A stretch of DNA of 7,386 nucleotides from an uncultured Desulfovibrio sp. (GTDB lineage: Bacteria > Desulfobacterota > Desulfovibrionia > Desulfovibrionales > Desulfovibrionaceae), in the NCBI GenBank assembly GCA_945871415.1, contig CAMBWG010000102.1, forward strand, positions 1 through 7,386, read 5' to 3'. The position numbers and the translations under genes are program-made. Below the pieces are notes generated by a model, which saw nothing but the letters and a program-made list of their open reading frames with translations, made no database searches and was not told the origin of the DNA. Positions within the stretch are counted from its first letter, which is position 1, and each line of letters starts with the position of its first letter. Shown one piece after another: positions 1 through 4,654 of this stretch.

Positions 1-39
1 TGAGCTGTATCGAGGGTTCAAATCCCTCCCTCTCCGCCA
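1..39 (+). tRNA. tRNA-Ser, 3' part only
   Basis: The window opens inside a tRNA. The T arm is complete: stem GAGGG (12-16), loop TTCAAAT (17-23), stem CCCTC (24-28). It is followed by the 3' acceptor strand CCTCTCC (29-35), discriminator G36 and an encoded CCA (37-39). An acceptor 3' strand CCTCTCC with discriminator G is typical of bacterial tRNA-Ser (5' GGAGAGG). The bases before the T stem would be the end of a long class II variable arm. The anticodon lies outside the window, so the isoacceptor cannot be named. tRNA-Leu is the other class II possibility, but its acceptor usually differs. Confidence 0.85.
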
Positions 40-51
40 CTAAAAATGAAG

Positions 52-85
52 AAAGTCTGTACTGCGAGAGCGGTACAGACTTTTT
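52..85 (+). terminator. Intrinsic terminator of the tRNA-Ser gene
   Basis: A perfect 11-bp stem, AAAGTCTGTAC (52-62) with GTACAGACTTT (73-83), extends inward by a T-G and two further pairs around a GAGA loop and runs into a T tract (81-85, then CTGTTTT). It starts 13 bases after the CCA, so it ends the tRNA transcript. It also separates the tRNA from the downstream secreted-protein gene. Confidence 0.9.
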
Positions 86-136
86 CTGTTTTGGCTGTTC
101 TCCCGGCGGGGGTGTCCTGCCGGAGGGGCTCCGCAG

Positions 137-263
137 ATGCCCGCGTCCCGAACCGTACGGGTTGTCGTTTCGCGGAAAGATCTCGATTTTTCCGCTCTCT
201 TTGGACCGGGGGGCCTGTGCCGCCGCCCCGCATTGTTGCCTTTTTCAAAGGTGAGCTGTTCTG
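137..263 (+). repeat. Degenerate copy (A) of a structured intergenic repeat
   Basis: This segment aligns in order with the fuller copies at 1610-1755 and 3149-3294. Shared blocks are ATGC..GCG, AACC.TACGG, TTGT.GTTTCGCGGAAA, TTTTTCCG, GG.CCGGG, TGTGCCGCCGC and CCTTTTTCAA. It keeps an 11-bp hairpin at the same place, GCGGAAAGATC (172-182) with GATTTTTCCGC (185-195), built from different bases in the stem. It has lost the terminal inverted repeat and the 5' AT-rich palindrome. It forms most of the presumed 5' untranslated region of the gene starting at 283, so it may have been co-opted as leader or may simply be decaying. Confidence 0.65.
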
Positions 264-282
264 CCGCAACCAGGGAGGAACT

Positions 283-639
283 ATGCGCTTCTTACTGCTT
301 TGCTGTCTGTTCGTTGTTCTGGCAAGCCCGGCATGGGCGGGGTTTCGCGGGCCCGGCGCGACCGTGGCGCAGGTCGGTACCGTGACGGCTGCCTCGGAAG
401 CTCCCGAGGGAACCACCTGTGTGCTGACGGGCAATATTACCGAGCATCTGGACAGGGACCGCTACACCTTCAAGGATGACAGCGGCGCCATTACCGTGAA
501 CATTCCGCCGCATGTCTTTGGCGCGCTGGAAGTGACGCCCGCCAGCAAGGTCAGGATTACCGGCGAGATTCGGGGCAAGCGTCACCCGGAACGTCCCGAT
601 GTCCATGTGGGCGTGCGCTATCTGGAAGTGCTCGAATAA
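283..639 (+). CDS. Secreted YgiW/YdeI-family OB-fold stress protein
   Basis: This 118-residue protein has a Sec signal peptide: MRF, a hydrophobic run at residues 4-15, and a likely cut after ASPAWA at residue 19. The mature part follows the YgiW/YdeI (BOF, bacterial OB-fold) pattern: GFRGPG at the new N-terminus, a TxxxxLTGNI strand (about 46-52), DRDRYTFKDDSG (57-68), ITVNIP (70-75) and RITGEIR (91-97). Family members are small periplasmic proteins linked to tolerance of peroxide, metal or other stress and are thought to bind small ligands; the exact role is unknown. The start at 283 is chosen because GGGAGG (273-278) lies just upstream and the signal peptide begins there. The frame is open further upstream, but only through a terminator and a repeat. 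It stands alone, with terminators on both sides. Confidence 0.86.
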   Translation: MRFLLLCCLFVVLASPAWAGFRGPGATVAQVGTVTAASEAPEGTTCVLTGNITEHLDRDRYTFKDDSGAITVNIPPHVFGALEVTPASKVRITGEIRGKRHPERPDVHVGVRYLEVLE

Positions 640-652
640 GCGCGGATGCCTG

Positions 653-695
653 CCCGGGGAGCCGATGCGCGGAACGGCTTCCGGGGTACTTTTTT
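653..695 (+). terminator. Intrinsic terminator after the YgiW-like gene
   Basis: CCCGGGGAGCCG (653-664) pairs with CGGCTTCCGGGG (675-686) over 12 positions with one mismatch and one G-T pair. The loop is 10 nt, followed after TAC by a run of six T (690-695). It starts 13 bases after the stop codon at 637-639. Confidence 0.85.
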
Positions 696-714
696 GTGGA
701 ATCCCAGAAAACGC

Positions 715-743
715 TTGACGAGTAGTGCCTTTTTCTGTAAAAG
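715..743 (+). promoter_or_regulatory. Candidate sigma70-type promoter upstream of the cat leader
   Basis: TTGACG (715-720, 5 of 6 to the -35 consensus) is followed after exactly 17 bases by TAAAAG (738-743, 4 of 6 to the -10 consensus). It lies just after the terminator of the preceding gene and about 180 bases before the acetyltransferase start. Transcription would begin near 750. The -10 match is moderate, so this is a prediction. Confidence 0.45.
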
Positions 744-817
744 GCTTCTCCGCAACGCCGAGCTGCGTTGCTCAAGATTTCGCTCTGTTGTTTTCTGCGC
801 TACGAGCGCACTGCGCC

Positions 818-868
818 ATGGGAACAGAGCTGGCGCACAATTTTCCGTGTTATCGGGGGCTGCCGTAA
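818..868 (+). CDS. Possible 16-codon leader peptide ORF
   Basis: ATG at 818 opens a short frame encoding MGTELAHNFPCYRGLP, with a TAA stop at 866-868. The stop falls exactly in the GTAA loop of the terminator hairpin at 854-878, so a ribosome finishing this ORF would cover the terminator stem. That geometry is what a translation-coupled attenuator would show. Against it, no good Shine-Dalgarno sequence precedes the ATG (only GAG at 804-806), and an ORF this short arises often by chance. Coding is not established. Confidence 0.2.
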   Translation: MGTELAHNFPCYRGLP

Positions 869-886
869 GGCGCTCCCGTTTTTTTT
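854..886 (+). terminator. Strong intrinsic terminator 37 bases before the cat start
   Basis: CGGGGGC-T-GCC (854-864, one bulged T at 861) pairs with GGCGCTCCCG (869-878) to give 10 pairs including one G-T, with a GTAA loop and eight T (879-886). No gene of ordinary size ends here. The terminator therefore belongs either to a small RNA or to an attenuator. Only 36 bases separate it from the ATG at 923, too little for an ordinary complete promoter plus leader. Confidence 0.85.
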
Positions 887-922
887 ACCCTGTTTCCGGC
901 CGGGAGGCCCCGGGAGATACGC

Positions 923-1564
923 ATGCCTTTTCGCCTTGTAGACAGAAAGAGCTGGGCGCGGGAGAGCCTGTTTCGTCAGTTTATGACGGAAACGCCCTGC
1001 ACCTGGAGCATGACGGTTTCCGTGGATGTCTCGCCCATTCTGGAAGCCGGCGAAAGGCTGTATCCTTCTCTTATTTATCTGTTGTCGGCCGGCGTCAACG
1101 CTCATGAGGAGTTCAGATACGCCCTTGACGACGACGGACGGCCCGGCATCCATGATGCGCTGTTCCCGAGCTACACCCTGTTTGACGAAAAGACCGAGAC
1201 TTTTTCCTGCCTGCATGGGGATTGCAGCGAAGGCTACAGGGCCTTTCTGGCGACATATGAGAAAAATCGCAGCCTGCATGCGCAGGGCTGCCGTCAGCTG
1301 CTTTCGGACATGCCGAAGAATATCTTTTCCATTTCCATGATTCCCTGGGAATCCTTTACCGGTTTCAATCTCAATCTTGGTAAGGGGTTTGCCTGGCTGG
1401 CGCCCATTTTTACGCTGGGGAAATACACGCTCCAGAACGGCAGCGCCATGCTGCCTCTGGCCGTACAGGTGCATCACGCCGTTTGCGACGGGTTCCACGT
1501 CTGTCGTTTTCTGGGCGAACTGCGCGCGGCCATTGCCGCCTGGCCGGAAACGGCGCGGATGTAA
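923..1564 (+). CDS. cat: Type A chloramphenicol O-acetyltransferase
   Basis: This 213-residue protein is full length for the trimeric type A CAT family, which transfers acetyl from acetyl-CoA to the 3-hydroxyl of chloramphenicol in the cytoplasm. The active-site motif HHAVCDGFH is at 184-192, with H185 and D189 matching catalytic His195 and Asp199 of CAT III. Other family blocks are CTWSMTVSVD (26-35), HEEFRYA (61-67), YTLF (84-87) and FSISMIPWESFTGFNLN (135-151, canonical FxISxIPWxSFTGFNLN). The start has GGGAG (912-916) six bases upstream. The gene is a single unit between a terminator before it (854-886) and one after it (1571-1609). No transposase or integron part is visible, so whether it is native or acquired is open. 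It could also act on another hydroxylated substrate, but the catalytic motif is intact. Confidence 0.93.
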   Translation: MPFRLVDRKSWARESLFRQFMTETPCTWSMTVSVDVSPILEAGERLYPSLIYLLSAGVNAHEEFRYALDDDGRPGIHDALFPSYTLFDEKTETFSCLHGDCSEGYRAFLATYEKNRSLHAQGCRQLLSDMPKNIFSISMIPWESFTGFNLNLGKGFAWLAPIFTLGKYTLQNGSAMLPLAVQVHHAVCDGFHVCRFLGELRAAIAAWPETARM

Positions 1565-1570
1565 ACGCGA

Positions 1571-1609
1571 AGAGGCCGCCCCGGAAGGATTCCGGGGCGG
1601 CCTCTTTTT
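1571..1609 (+). terminator. Intrinsic terminator of cat
   Basis: A perfect 16-bp stem, AGAGGCCGCCCCGGAA (1571-1586) with its exact complement (1590-1605), has a 3-nt loop GGA and runs into TTTTT (1605-1609). It begins 6 bases after the stop codon. The next base, A1610, is the first base of repeat copy B. Confidence 0.95.
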
Positions 1610-1755
1610 AGAGCATTTTTAGTTTGAAATGCTTTGCATTTCAAACCATACGGCCTGTTGTTTCGCGGAAAAAACGCGGTTTTTCCGTTCACTATGGGCC
1701 GGGCGGCGCTGTGCCGCCGCTTCGCGTTTCACCTTTTTCAACGTTGAAACGCTCT
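1610..1755. repeat. Structured intergenic repeat, full copy B (146 bp)
   Basis: The ends are imperfect inverted repeats: AGAGCATTT (1610-1618) and AAACGCTCT (1747-1755). Inside are four hairpin-forming units in order. First, an 11-bp perfect palindrome GTTTGAAATGC/GCATTTCAAAC (1622-1632 with 1636-1646). Second, CGGAAAAA/TTTTTCCG (1666-1673 with 1680-1687). Third, GGCGGC/GCCGCC (1702-1707 with 1713-1718). Fourth, the 14-bp palindrome TTTCAACGTTGAAA (1736-1749). The same order recurs in copy C with the same total length. Setting the ends at GAGC and GCTC leaves TA on both sides, as a TA-targeting mobile element would. It fills the space between the cat terminator and the convergent DUF362 gene. 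Confidence 0.88.
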
Positions 1756-1988
1756 AGCCCTGCAGCCGTGCAGCCAGTCAGGACGCAGGGCTTGTTTGGC
1801 TCTTTCTGCCTGGATGGCTCCGGGAGACGGTTGCCATGGGCAAAGCACCTGCGTTCCCGAAGCGTTACATCTTCCAGATTAAAGCGCGTTGGGGGAAGGA
1901 TGGGGGGCACGGGGGGAAGGAAACTCCCCTTGCGCGCCAGCCAAGGGGGTTTCCTTCCCCCCGAAAAAACATCTTCAGGAGCGCCTCC
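1756..1988. other. Gene-free stretch between convergent cat and DUF362 genes
   Basis: I see no supported gene here. AGCCCTGC (1756-1763) can pair with GCAGGGCT (1785-1792), without a convincing T tract. Further on is a G-rich stretch with runs of five or six G at 1891-1895, 1902-1907 and 1911-1916, leading into the long hairpin described separately. The frame open on the plus strand from 1836 continues antisense across the DUF362 gene and is not credible coding. Confidence 0.6.
1911..1962. repeat. Long G-rich inverted repeat downstream of the DUF362 gene
   Basis: The arm 1911-1931 (starting GGGGGGAAGGAAAC) pairs with the arm 1943-1962 (ending TTTCCTTCCCCCC) over 20 pairs with a single bulged T1925 and an 11-nt loop. 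It lies 26 bases past the DUF362 stop and past the end of cat, so it could end transcription of either. It lacks the usual 3' T tract on both strands: on the minus strand the run of six T comes before the stem. I would call it a transcription-blocking or RNA-stabilising hairpin rather than a canonical terminator. Confidence 0.75.
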
Positions 1989-3098
1989 CTAGATGGTGAT
2001 CAGTTCATAATCCATGTTGCCCAGGCCGAGGTTCTGGGCGTGCTCCAGCTGGCTGCGCCAGTGGGTGGTGGGGTGAATGTCGGTGAAGTGGTCGTTGTGC
2101 TTGTGTTCGCACTGGGCAAGGGCGCTGTTGGGCAGCACGGGGGCGGCGTTGACCGCGTCGATACAGGCGTGATCGAGCGCGACGGGATCGAAGCTGGCGA
2201 AGATGCCCAGATCGGGCACGACGGCGGCGTCATTTTCGCCGTGGCAGTCGCAGCAGGGCGAAACCTGATTCACCACGCTGATATGGAAGTGCGGCCGACC
2301 GGCCAGAACAGCCTGAGCGTATTCGGCCATGCGCTCGTTGAGGATGGTGCTTTCGGCATCGACGGCATTGCTGATGGCGTCGAAGTTACAGGTGCCGATA
2401 CAGCGGCCGCAGCCCACGCACTTGTCGTGATCGATGGCGGCCTTGTGATCTTCGCCAAAGCTGATGGCGTTCTGCGCGCAGTAGTGGGAGCAGGTCTTGC
2501 ACCCGCGGCACTTTTCCGGGTCTACGGTCGGCTTGCCGCAGCTGTGCATGGCCATTTTGCCCGCGCGGCTGCCGCAGCCCATGCCGATATTTTTGATGGC
2601 ACCGCCAAAACCGGTAAGTTCATGCCCCTTGAAGTGATTCAGGGAAATGAAAATGTCGGCGTCCATGACGGCGCGGCCGATTTTGGCACTGGTGAAATGC
2701 TTGCCGCCGGTCACGGGCACTTCGATGTCGTCCGTGCCCTTGAGACCGTCGCCGATGATGATCTGGCAGCCGGTGGACAGGGGCGAATAGCCGTTTTCCT
2801 GCGCGGCGGTCATGTGTTCCAGCGCATGCTTGCGGCGGCCCACATAGAGGGTGTTGCAGTCGGTGAGGAAGGGCAGACCGCCCTTTTCCTTCACCAGATC
2901 GGCCACGGTCTTGGCAAAGTTGGGACGCAGGAAGGACAGATTGCCCGGCTCCCCGAAATGGAGCTTGATGGCAACGAATTTGCTTTCCATATCAATGGCG
3001 TCAATGCCCGCCTTGTGCATCAGCTTTGTAAGCTTCTGCAGCAGGCTGGTGCCCACGGGGCAACGCATGTCGGTAAAATAGACTTTGGATGCGCTCAT
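1989..3098 (-). CDS. DUF362 protein with two [4Fe-4S] ferredoxin motifs
   Basis: This 369-residue cytoplasmic protein has no signal peptide or membrane segment. An N-terminal DUF362 region (about 1-190) carries the family blocks VAIKLHFGEPGN (42-53), FLTDCNTLYVGRR (77-89) and FKGHELTGFGGAIKNIGMG (156-174). A 2[4Fe-4S] ferredoxin insert follows, with complete CxxCxxCxxxC motifs at C197/C200/C203/C207 and C227/C230/C233/C237. The C-terminal DUF362 part has PCCDCH (281-286) and DLGIFASFDPVALDHACIDAV (296-316). Such proteins are annotated as iron-sulfur centre proteins; the reaction is not known, but electron transfer is certain enough from the clusters. The start at 3098 is chosen because family similarity begins there and a weak AAGAGAA lies just upstream. 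The longer open frame to 3227 is encoded by repeat copy C. It follows the flavoredoxin-like gene with a 194-bp gap. Confidence 0.93.
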   Translation of the reverse strand: MSASKVYFTDMRCPVGTSLLQKLTKLMHKAGIDAIDMESKFVAIKLHFGEPGNLSFLRPNFAKTVADLVKEKGGLPFLTDCNTLYVGRRKHALEHMTAAQENGYSPLSTGCQIIIGDGLKGTDDIEVPVTGGKHFTSAKIGRAVMDADIFISLNHFKGHELTGFGGAIKNIGMGCGSRAGKMAMHSCGKPTVDPEKCRGCKTCSHYCAQNAISFGEDHKAAIDHDKCVGCGRCIGTCNFDAISNAVDAESTILNERMAEYAQAVLAGRPHFHISVVNQVSPCCDCHGENDAAVVPDLGIFASFDPVALDHACIDAVNAAPVLPNSALAQCEHKHNDHFTDIHPTTHWRSQLEHAQNLGLGNMDYELITI

Positions 3099-3148
3099 GG
3101 CAGTTCTCTTTATGGCCGCGATGCGGCGTTGATGTGAGCGGAGCGTCT

Positions 3149-3294
3149 GGAGCATTTTCAGTTTGAAATGCTTCGCATTGCAAACCATACGGCCTGTCGT
3201 CCTGCGGAAAAAACGTGTTTTTTCCACTTACTCCGGGCCGGGCGGCGCTGTATCGCCGCCTCGCATGTTGCCCTTTTCAAAGGCAAAACGCTCT
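3149..3294. repeat. Structured intergenic repeat, full copy C (146 bp)
   Basis: This copy is nearly identical to copy B over the first 45 bases (four differences) and similar throughout, with the same length. Terminal repeats are GAGCATTTT (3150-3158) and AAAACGCTC (3285-3293). Hairpins are GTTTGAAATGC/GCATTGCAAAC (3161-3171 with 3175-3185, one mismatch), GGAAAAAAC/GTTTTTTCC (3206-3214 with 3217-3225), GGCGGCG/CGCCGCC (3241-3247 with 3254-3260) and CCTTT/AAAGG (3272-3276 with 3279-3283). Several bases differ from copy B inside the stems yet pairing is kept. It separates two minus-strand genes, and its right end overlaps the stop codon (3293-3295) of the flavoredoxin-like gene. Confidence 0.88.
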
Positions 3295-3871
3295 AACCGC
3301 GCCCCATGAAACGTTTGCCGAGGGAAAAAGCCCGGCCTACGGGCTCGCCGACACAGTGGTAGCGTTTTTGTCCGCCGTCATAGAGGAGCGGATCAATCTT
3401 CTGGATATCCGGCGCGCCGTCTTCAAGACAGACTTCCAGCAGGCTGACATTGAGGATCTCGCCCACGAACTGGGTATGGCTGCCCAGTTCGAGCGTATGG
3501 CGCAGGCTGCATTCCAGAATAAGCGGACACTGGGCAACGCAGGGAGCGTCCACGCGGGGAGAGCGCTCCGCCGTCAGGCCCAGTTCCATGAATTTGTCGC
3601 TGGTTTTTCCACAGGCCATACCCGCAAAATCAACCTTTCCGGCCAGGGCCACGGACGGCACGTTGACCGTAAATGCCTTGCGGGCAAGGATGGCATCGTG
3701 GCTGTAGCGCCCCGGGCGGACGGAAATGGCGATACAGGGCGGCTCGGAGCAGCAGATGCCGCCCCAGGCTACAGTCATGATATTGGCTCTGCCCTCACTG
3801 TCGTATGTTCCCACGAGAAAGGCAGGCAGGGGATAGGCGAGCGGCGTCGGGCCAAGATCGATGCGCTTCAT
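3293..3871 (-). CDS. Flavoredoxin-like flavin reductase family protein
   Basis: This 192-residue protein of the FMN-binding split-barrel flavin reductase family is close in pattern to Desulfovibrio flavoredoxin. Family blocks are KRIDLGPTPLAYPLPAFLVG (2-21), NIMTVAWGGICCSEPPCIAIS (30-50), VRPGRYSHDAI (51-61), FTVNVPS (67-73) and DFAGMACGKTSDKF (81-94), which line the FMN pocket. The protein is soluble and cytoplasmic and should bind FMN. In Desulfovibrio, flavoredoxin has been linked to electron delivery in sulfur-compound reduction; that role here is inference. The start at 3871 rather than 3892 rests on GGAGG (3877-3881) five bases upstream and on the family N-terminus MKRIDLGP. It lies between the Isf-like gene (116-bp gap) and the DUF362 gene. 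Its TAG stop shares bases with the end of repeat copy C. Confidence 0.88.
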   Translation of the reverse strand: MKRIDLGPTPLAYPLPAFLVGTYDSEGRANIMTVAWGGICCSEPPCIAISVRPGRYSHDAILARKAFTVNVPSVALAGKVDFAGMACGKTSDKFMELGLTAERSPRVDAPCVAQCPLILECSLRHTLELGSHTQFVGEILNVSLLEVCLEDGAPDIQKIDPLLYDGGQKRYHCVGEPVGRAFSLGKRFMGRG

Positions 3872-3876
3872 GCGAA

Positions 3877-3881
3877 CCTCC
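3877..3881 (-). promoter_or_regulatory. Ribosome binding site that fixes the flavoredoxin start
   Basis: GGAGG on the minus strand lies 5 bases before the ATG at 3871. An in-frame ATG at 3892 would place this Shine-Dalgarno sequence inside the coding region and has no comparable site of its own, so 3871 is preferred. Confidence 0.85.
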
Positions 3882-3892
3882 GAAAATGACAT

Positions 3893-3914
3893 GGCGGCGT
3901 TGCGACACGCCGCC
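3893..3914 (-). promoter_or_regulatory. GC-rich hairpin just upstream of the flavoredoxin ribosome site
   Basis: GGCGGCGT (3893-3900) and ACGCCGCC (3907-3914) form a perfect 8-bp stem with a 6-nt loop, ending 11 bases before the GGAGG on the minus strand. It could be a weak terminator for the upstream Isf-like gene (followed by ATGTCATTTTC rather than a clean T tract) or an mRNA processing or stability element. The function is unproven. Confidence 0.5.
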
Positions 3915-3987
3915 GGGCCATTTCGCCTATCAGGCTATGACGTTCCTGTAAAGACAGGCCTGCCTGTTTTCGTGCGCGTATGGTTTC

Positions 3988-4530
3988 TTATGCCTGTTTC
4001 CCCATCTGATAGGCCGCCTCCAGGACTGCTGTATGCTGCCGGATGTCGCCGGGGGCCGTTGCGCCCACGCCGCGCACAGCGCCCTTGAAGGAGCATTTTT
4101 CAAAACAGGCTATCCAGCCCTTCAGGCCGTTTATGGGGCCGTCCACGGCGCTGTCGTCGTTTTCCGCCGCGCTGGCAAGCAGATAGATGTCGCGGAAAGC
4201 GTAGTCGGACGTATACAGCGGATTGCTGCGATCCAGCAGGGTCTTCATCTGACCGGACATTTCAAAATAGTAGACGGGCGTGGCAAAGGCAATGACGTCG
4301 GCCTGCTTCATACGGGCGATGATGTCGGCGGCATCGTCCTGCATGACGCAGCGCTGCGTTTTGACGCAGCTCAGGCAGCCACGGCAAAAAACGATATTTT
4401 TGTCGTGCAGCGTGATGATTTCCACCTGATGCCCGGCATCCGCCGCGCCTCGGGCAAATTCTTCCGCCAGCAGCGCGGAATTGCCGTTCTTGCGCGGGCT
4501 GGTTGAGATAACAAGAATATTTTTACTCAT
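3988..4530 (-). CDS. Flavodoxin-fold NAD(P)H-dependent FMN reductase, iron-sulfur-flavoprotein-like
   Basis: This 180-residue protein belongs to the NADPH-dependent FMN reductase family (flavodoxin fold). The N-terminal strand and phosphate loop ILVISTSPRKNGNSALLAEEF (5-25) bind the FMN phosphate, ATPVYYFEMSGQMKTLLDR (83-101) forms the isoalloxazine side, and a later conserved glycine-rich part (about 151-161) closes the fold. The segment C49-R-G-C52-L-S-C55-x5-C61 followed by DD fits the compact cysteine motif CxxCxxCx(4-7)C of archaeal and bacterial iron-sulfur flavoproteins (Isf), which hold a [4Fe-4S] cluster next to FMN; many relatives keep the cysteines without a proven cluster. The substrate is unknown. 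The start at 4530 has AAGGAGAG (4538-4545) upstream. The next gene on the same strand is the flavoredoxin-like gene, suggesting a joint redox role. Confidence 0.87.
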   Translation of the reverse strand: MSKNILVISTSPRKNGNSALLAEEFARGAADAGHQVEIITLHDKNIVFCRGCLSCVKTQRCVMQDDAADIIARMKQADVIAFATPVYYFEMSGQMKTLLDRSNPLYTSDYAFRDIYLLASAAENDDSAVDGPINGLKGWIACFEKCSFKGAVRGVGATAPGDIRQHTAVLEAAYQMGKQA

Positions 4531-4554
4531 ACCGTTGCTCTCCTTGCTGCCGTC

Positions 4555-4570
4555 GCACCGGCAGCGGTGC
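4555..4570 (-). promoter_or_regulatory. Hairpin upstream of the Isf-like gene
   Basis: GCACCG (4555-4560) and CGGTGC (4565-4570) form a perfect 6-bp stem with a 4-nt loop, nine bases upstream of the AAGGAGAG of the Isf-like gene. In the 124-bp gap after the DciA-like gene I see no convincing intrinsic terminator and no clear promoter, so co-transcription with that gene is possible. The role of the hairpin is unknown. Confidence 0.4.
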
Positions 4571-4654
4571 AAGGATACGGCCGCGGCGTGTCGATGAGAA
4601 GTGACGGAATGCGCGGATTTTTGCCTGATCCTGCCGGACGCTCCTGTGGGGAGT

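Larger units (their letters stand above)
750..886 (+). ncRNA. Structured leader RNA or small RNA in front of cat (candidate)
   Basis: This stretch between the promoter-like site and the acetyltransferase gene is rich in hairpins. GCAACGC (752-758) pairs with GCGTTGC (765-771). GCTCTGTT (782-789) pairs with AACAGAGC (823-830) and encloses a 6-bp hairpin TGCGCT/AGCGCA (796-801 with 805-810). TGCGCC (812-817) can alternatively pair with GGCGCA (832-837), which is incompatible with the 782-830 stem. It ends in a strong terminator (854-886). Two readings fit: a self-contained small RNA of about 140 nt, or an attenuator leader controlling read-through into the acetyltransferase gene. I recognise no known RNA family here. 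Confidence 0.4.

Noticed and set aside
46..282. N-terminal extension of the YgiW-like protein to 46
   Set aside because: It would translate through the tRNA terminator and the degenerate repeat. A signal peptide and ribosome site support 283.
1624..1992. Recurring peptide-like frame across the repeats (VVSRK...GPGG) as a conserved small protein
   Set aside because: The similarity is at DNA level and follows palindromes; there are no consistent start codons or ribosome sites, and copies shift frame relative to each other.
1836..3137. 433-codon plus-strand open frame antisense to the DUF362 gene
   Set aside because: The minus-strand product has two complete ferredoxin motifs and clear family blocks. 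The plus frame is low-complexity Gly/Ala/Val/His, the usual shadow in GC-rich DNA.
3099..3227. N-terminal extension of the DUF362 protein to 3227
   Set aside because: The extra residues are encoded largely by repeat copy C and are not part of the family.
3954..3967. ACAGG/CCTGT hairpin after the Isf-like gene as a terminator
   Set aside because: The stem is only 5 bp with a short loop and CTTT on the minus strand, too weak to call.
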